From contig NC_134440.1 in assembly GCF_030867145.1 (NCBI RefSeq), positions 6,262,001-6,326,000 on the forward strand: a stretch of DNA of 64,000 nucleotides. Direction: 5' to 3'. A program made the position numbers and the translations under genes. The notes beneath the pieces were generated by a model that was given only the letters and a program-made list of their open reading frames with translations, made no database searches and was not told where the DNA came from. This document shows, piece after piece, positions 58,901 through 64,000 of this stretch. The DNA is from Opisthocomus hoazin. Lineage: Eukaryota; Chordata; Aves; Opisthocomiformes; Opisthocomidae. Numbering within the stretch: the first letter of the stretch is position 1; each line of letters begins with the position of its first letter.

Positions 58901-59462
58901 GCTGTCCCTTCCAAGGCTGCTCATCAGCAGCTTCTTCAAGGTTAAAGACAAGAGAAGACCTTGTTCTACCAGCCAAGAGCAGGACTTGACCGAGGGGCTT
59001 GCTGCACCACCCTCCCCGGTGGCAGATGAGCTGAATGTAGGCATGCTGATCTATCAGATCTTGCATGTGGACATCTCTCTGGAAAACGCTTTGGGGTTCA
59101 GAAGCAACAGACTTCCTGAAATCCCCTCCCTGTCCATTTATTCCACGGGACTTAAGTGTCTGGCCATGCTGCTCCTCCACAGAGACCCCTGCAAGAGGGT
59201 CTCCATCGAGCAGGCAAGGTGCATGCTGCAGGTCCTGCTCTGGGGGCCTCGCCAGGAGCTCTTCGCCAGGAGCAAGAAGACCCTCGCCCTGCTCCGGAGC
59301 TGGGTGGAGGTGAAGAGGGCTCTGCTGCTCCTGAAGTTTGCGGAGAATTCGGCTGGGGCAGGGGCGAGCCCTGGCCTCGAGGACTGGCTGTGCTGCCAGT
59401 ACTTCAAGGAGGTCACCGAACACACACTCTACCAAGTCACCCAGGCTCTCTACACTCCCTAA
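55927..59462 (+). CDS. PEAK3: PEAK3, PEAK-family pseudokinase scaffold
   Basis: Four coding exons join in phase: 55927-56033, 56827-56972, 57228-57889 and 58470-59462 (TAA), 635 aa. Human PEAK3 (C19orf35) is 473 aa. The family shape is clear: a tyrosine motif YSNVGELRAH (about residue 81, matching the human TYSNL site that is phosphorylated and recruits adaptors), a proline motif PLPPPLPKK (about 113-121, Crk SH3-type), RAESLP (a 14-3-3-like site), a pseudokinase domain and a C-terminal helical dimerisation bundle ending LEDWLCCQYFKEVTEHTLYQ. PEAK proteins lack kinase activity and act as signalling scaffolds at adhesions. Residues after the helix motif read GDLCPENLLLV, and no DFG motif is visible, as expected. 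The N-terminal 35 codons (exon 1) are the least certain. Without them the first Met is at 56834 (597 aa). The gene lies between LINGO3 and OAZ1 as in mammals. Confidence 0.88.
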
Positions 59463-59946
59463 AATTAAGCTGAAGTTGAGTCCTCCCAGGAGGTCTCCCC
59501 AAAGCCAAGAGCCCGCGGGGACCTGGCCAGGTCCACCAGCTGCCATCTCCCGCAAGGAGCCCAAGCTGGTCCCGGCCGGGAAAACTCTGCAAACCCAAAC
59601 CCATTTCCGCCGCAGCACAGGAACGATGACGCTGGGACCAAACCCCCACCCGTGGCTCCCACAACGCAGGGTGTGTTTTTACACCCCTCGGCTGATTTTG
59701 TTTGCTGCTGTGAGTCCAGTTTCTCAGAGCACCTCAGGAAAGGTGGCTGGATCGAGGACCAATTTCGTGGCTGATTATCCCGAGTAGAGTTCACGGGGCT
59801 TAGCCTCAGGCCAAAACCCGCTCCGACCCCTGCTGCAGCCGGGAGGCTTTCGCTCTTTTAAATAACGACGCGAAGCCGCACATTACAGCTCCCCTTAATG
59901 CGCCGATAGCAAAGGAGAAATACAACACCTCGTAGAGCCTGCTCTT

Positions 59947-60145
59947 CTTAAAAACAGTTTGTGGCATAGTCACAAATACAAATGGCATTTTAAAGGGGGA
60001 AATACAACAGCCACACGGCTTCAATAAAACCCAGAGCTGAGCCTCTCAAATACTGGTCCTTTTTGTGCTGCTTTGACAGCATTACGCACCCCGGTGATGT
60101 ATCCAGGGAGAAACACAAAGCCAGCCCTCACTGCCCGGCGGGGAT
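59947..60145. repeat. Diverged dispersed repeat, right copy
   Basis: The partner of 54458-54655, with blocks CTTAAAAACAGTTTGTGG, ATACAAATGG, ACAGCATTACG, CAGGGAGAAACACAAAGCCA and TGCCCGGCGGGGAT in the same order. It overlaps the PEAK3 3' untranslated region and includes its poly(A) signal. Confidence 0.5.
60023..60028 (+). terminator. Poly(A) signal of PEAK3
   Basis: AATAAA about 560 bases after the PEAK3 stop. It is the first canonical plus-strand hexamer that I found after the gene. Confidence 0.55.
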
Positions 60146-60695
60146 TAGCCGGAACAGCCTCGGTGGCATGTGGTAAATGGCTGGGGACAGTTTTTGGCTG
60201 GGGACAGTTTTTGGCTGCGGCACCCGAGGACAGGGCTGCGGGGTCGGGCTCTGGCTGCACCGAGGCAGGGCCGTTGCGTCTGCTGCTCGGTAGAAAACAC
60301 GCAGCGCCACGTGAGATCTGCGCCCTGGTCCCCAAACCCACGCGATGCCGAGGGACCATCACAGGGGAGAGCTGTGCAAGGCCCTGCTCGGGTCATTTGT
60401 GTTATTACTAGTTAAGCAATTATTAATCCACTCGCAGCTATCGCCTGACAGCAGCAAGAGCAGCCTCCATGCGCTGTGCTCACAGCAGGATGGACCTTCC
60501 CAGCGTGCCCATGGGCATGGGCAGTGGCACACCAGGCAGTCACCAGAGCCGGTGGCACGGCTGGATCAGAGACGAGTCCTCCCAGGAGTCCCTGAGCTCA
60601 GAATAACCCCTGGTAAACCAGAGCTGCGACCTCCCCCAAGATGATACCACAGAGCAGCATGCTCCCAGCTCCCCCGGTCAGTGGGTTTCTGCCCC
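60050..60695. other. Spacer between PEAK3 and CR1 fragment 6
   Basis: No gene recognised. Two tandem 17-base copies (GGCTGGGGACAGTTTTT) lie at about 60179-60212, followed by a partial third. The rest is unremarkable. Confidence 0.5.
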
Positions 60696-60697
60696 CC

Positions 60698-61070
60698 AGA
60701 GAATCCCAGAATGTTGGGGGTTGGCAGGGCCCTCTGTGGGTCACCCACTCCAACCCCTGCCCAAGCAGGGTCACCCAGAGCAGCTGCACAGCACCGCGTC
60801 CAGGCGGGGCTGGAATATCTCCAGAGAAGGAGACTCCACAGCCTCCCTGGGCAGCCTGGGCCAGGGCTCCGTCACCCTCAGAGGGAAGAAGTTCTTCCTC
60901 GGGTTCAGCTGGAGCTTCCTCTGCTCCAGTTTGTGCCCGTTGCCCCTTGTCCTGTCGCTGGGCACCACTGAACAGAGTCTGGCCCCGTCCTCCTGACCCC
61001 CACCCTGCAGATATTTAGAGGCATTTCTAAGGTCCCCTCGCAGCCTTCTCTTCTCCAGGCTCCCCCAGCC
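60698..61070 (-). mobile_element. CR1 LINE fragment 6 (3' end)
   Basis: Minus-orientation CR1 tail beginning GAGAATCCCAGAATGTTGGG. It runs through the 3' untranslated region and the last reverse-transcriptase codons ([20 protein letters not shown]) and stops near CTTCTCCAGGCT. It is closely similar to fragments 1 and 3. One base missing near 60783 (CAGAGCAGCTGC, where others read CAGAGCAGGCTGC) breaks the frame. Confidence 0.93.
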
Positions 61071-61074
61071 TTTC

Positions 61075-63300
61075 TCCCGCCCTGCCCACTGAGCTTGGGC
61101 AGGCACCAGCCTCATCATCCGGGCTGAGGACCCAGCCCAGACCACACCTCCTAAGTGTGAGGCTCCGTGCACCATGGGGGACCATTCCCTCCCTGAGCAG
61201 CACCCAAACCCAGCTGTCCACACCACAGCTGGATGAGCAAGGGGGGACCAAACAAGCTCCCCAGCCACACAAACCCTGACATGGTCACCACCCAAGCACA
61301 GTCGGTCCGCAGAAACATCATTCAAACTTCGGTATGGGCTTTTGGGCCAAAAACACGAAGGAAGGGTTGTCCTGGGTGAGCCCCAGCCCTTCAGCCCACC
61401 CCCCCCCTCTCCTGTAGTATCTTGTGTGGCTACAAGATGGCAGTAAAGCCCGTGGCACGGCAGCAGCTCACCCAAAGCCACCTTGGGCATCTGATCCTAG
61501 AAAAACAAAGACGAAACCTGCTTCTGCCAGCACCTGCAGGCCCACCCCAGCCTCAGGCCGGCACACCCTGCACCCCTGTTGCTGGTTTCCACCTTGGGTG
61601 ACCCCTTCCCCTTCTGCCAGGAGCAGCCTGGAGCACCCAAGGTCAGCGTAACACCTACAGAGGACCACAGCCTTCGACACAGGACCACGTACACCTCCAC
61701 ACTCGCACATCCCTGCAGAAAGAAGATCGCAGTGCAGGCACAGCACCGCAGAGGAAAGCAAGAATTTCTCTAGAGAACCAGGTTATCAACTTCAGAGCTT
61801 TGCCAGCCTGTTGAGCAAAGGAGGAACATCCTCTCCCCAGTTGTGCCCACCTCCTCTTCACTGGCCTTCGGCACACCAGCAAGTTCATAGCTTTCAGAAA
61901 AACCCATAGGAGGAGCACGAGTGCATGGCCACAAAAAATTTGACAAGAGACCTGTGGGAAGGAGACCTCCCGCACTCACCAGCCAGGAGCCTGGGTCCCA
62001 GCAGAGGTGATGGCTGTGCTACGAGCCACACGCCGGGACCCAAGGAGCAGAGCACAGCCCAAGCTGGGGCAACACTAGCGAGAGGTCGATATAAATATCT
62101 GAAGACAATTAAATAGACCATCAAGAACATCCACCTCCCACCGTGCTGCCAGTTTAACCACAGGTCCTCTGGGAACACGGTGCCATCCCTTGGGTTACTC
62201 CGTGTTGCAGATCCCACTACGGGATCCGCTCCCTGCCGCACCTCCAAGCAGAGAAATTCAGGGATTACATTTTGGAGTATTCCATGCAATTCCCACACCG
62301 CTTACCCCAGAACATCTGCCTGGGATGACCTGCGGGGCGATCCTTAGGCACCCTCACTTCCATACGTTTCACAACATGGAGCTCCTGAAGCCAGGCTTGG
62401 CGGGGACGTCGGGCCCCGGGCAGAGCACACGCTCACGAGGACTACGTGCTGCTCTTCACGCTGACTCACAGCAAAGCCACCTACTAACACAACCCAGCCC
62501 GGGCTTCGCTGCTCCGAGGTTTTACAGGATAGATCAGCTCAAATGGTGCCGAGCAAGCCTCCGCCGCTACAAGTGTTAAGCACCGAAAAAAAAATTGAAA
62601 TACAACGCTTTAAAGCACAGCCCTTGAGAGACTTCTCTCTGGTAACCTCAGCACAAGCTTTGCTCATGCTAGCGCTATGGAAGCGGCCATATTCCCTTCC
62701 GTAACGGATCCCTGTGGACCCAGCAACAGGCACTGCTCAACACCACCCCTTCTCCTCACACTTCAGCCCCAGTCTGTCTCCCCAGGAGAGTTCTGGAGGC
62801 CGCCCAGCCTCCATGAAAGCGTGCTCCTGTAGAGGTGCCAGCAGCCTTCCCAGCTCACAGCCAAAGAACTCCCCAAGCCACCCCACGTCCCCAGCACACA
62901 CCAGCATACGACTCCTCCGTTACTGGTCTGGGACTTCAGGTGTCAGGTTGAGTATGTGACACTCAAAGCCACTGGAACCTCAAGGCTCCCAGGAGCTGTG
63001 CTTCTCCCCACTACACTTGTGCCTTTCCAACCAACCGCATGCCTTGAAGCATCCTATGAAAACACAGAGCAGGGATGCAGTGATGCTAATTACCAGTGGA
63101 AACAGACAGCCTGCTAACGATTTCACCAAAAGCTGGCTTTCACAGGATTGCCAGGTTATTTCCAGTCCTGGTAGATCGCAGCCATGAGTTCCAGTCAAGC
63201 AAAGAATGACCAACGCCTTTCCGTACCTGCAGCTTTAATGGTTGAGGCAGTTCCAGAGCCACCTCTCCAGAGTGCAAGTCTTAAACAGCTTAAACCAGCA
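61075..63300. other. Intergenic between PEAK3 and OAZ1
   Basis: No coding exon supported on either strand. The open frames are short. The plus-strand frames at 61424-61651 and 62190-62579 lack family features. The OAZ1 3' end is expected at about 63300. Confidence 0.45.
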
Positions 63301-63321
63301 ATAAAAAGTAAAATATAAATT

Positions 63322-63327
63322 TTTATT
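63322..63327 (-). terminator. Poly(A) signal of OAZ1
   Basis: Plus-strand TTTATT, AATAAA on the minus strand, about 275 bases after the OAZ1 stop at 63601. It lies in AT-rich 3' untranslated sequence. Confidence 0.7.
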
Positions 63328-63600
63328 TAGAATTAAAGCAAATACTTCAGTATCACAAACACAGTATTACACTTCAAGAAATATACTGCTAATTTGGAGG
63401 GAGCATTTATTTGCACAACCACAACATGCGCACAAATCCAGAAAAAGATGTGGAGTCTGAAATTCTCAACATCTCACCGCCAGAGCAGTTGGTCACAACG
63501 TTTCATACAGAGTTATATGTACTGTAATAGATGTTGACAAAATTTCTACAGAATCATCTTTATAGACAACAAGAAAGCTCTAAGAGGCAAACATTGCAAT

Positions 63601-63998
<398 letters not shown>

Positions 63999-64000
63999 TT

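Overview
The window looks like GC-rich nuclear DNA from a bird. It carries six 3'-anchored copies of the avian CR1 LINE, the introns have GT-AG ends, CpG-rich patches are common, and LINGO3, PEAK3 and OAZ1 lie next to each other as they do in human 19p13.3. That human segment corresponds to a small, gene-dense avian microchromosome, chicken chromosome 28 by established synteny. The species cannot be told from the sequence alone.

Left end (1-7.6 kb): two genes. A minus-strand gene ends near 1.2 kb. Its last exon, about 363 codons at 1306-2397, reads like real protein followed by a close poly(A) signal, but I do not recognise it. A plus-strand gene at 4647-7543 can be rebuilt as seven exons (281 aa). 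It has a basic nuclear-localisation-like patch and a long acidic tail, and resembles the vertebrate oogenesis-related (ORG) family.

Middle (7.6-46.9 kb): no protein gene that I can support. It holds three CR1 fragments, short GC-rich tandem repeats, a strong CpG island at about 23.45-24.42 kb, and several AT-balanced islands that may be conserved noncoding elements. The CpG island ends in a good splice donor and is the best candidate for the promoter and 5' untranslated exon of LINGO3, which would make most of 24-46.9 kb its first intron.

Right part (46.9-64 kb): LINGO3 (plus strand, whole protein in one exon), then PEAK3 (plus strand, four coding exons), then the last two exons of OAZ1 (minus strand), which runs off the right edge. 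LINGO3 is a neuronal leucine-rich-repeat/Ig membrane protein, PEAK3 a pseudokinase scaffold, and OAZ1 the polyamine-feedback antizyme. Their adjacency is conserved synteny, not a shared pathway. CR1 copies lie between LINGO3 and PEAK3 and between PEAK3 and OAZ1. A pair of diverged, same-orientation repeats sits on either side of PEAK3. I found no CRISPR array, operon or prokaryote-like system.
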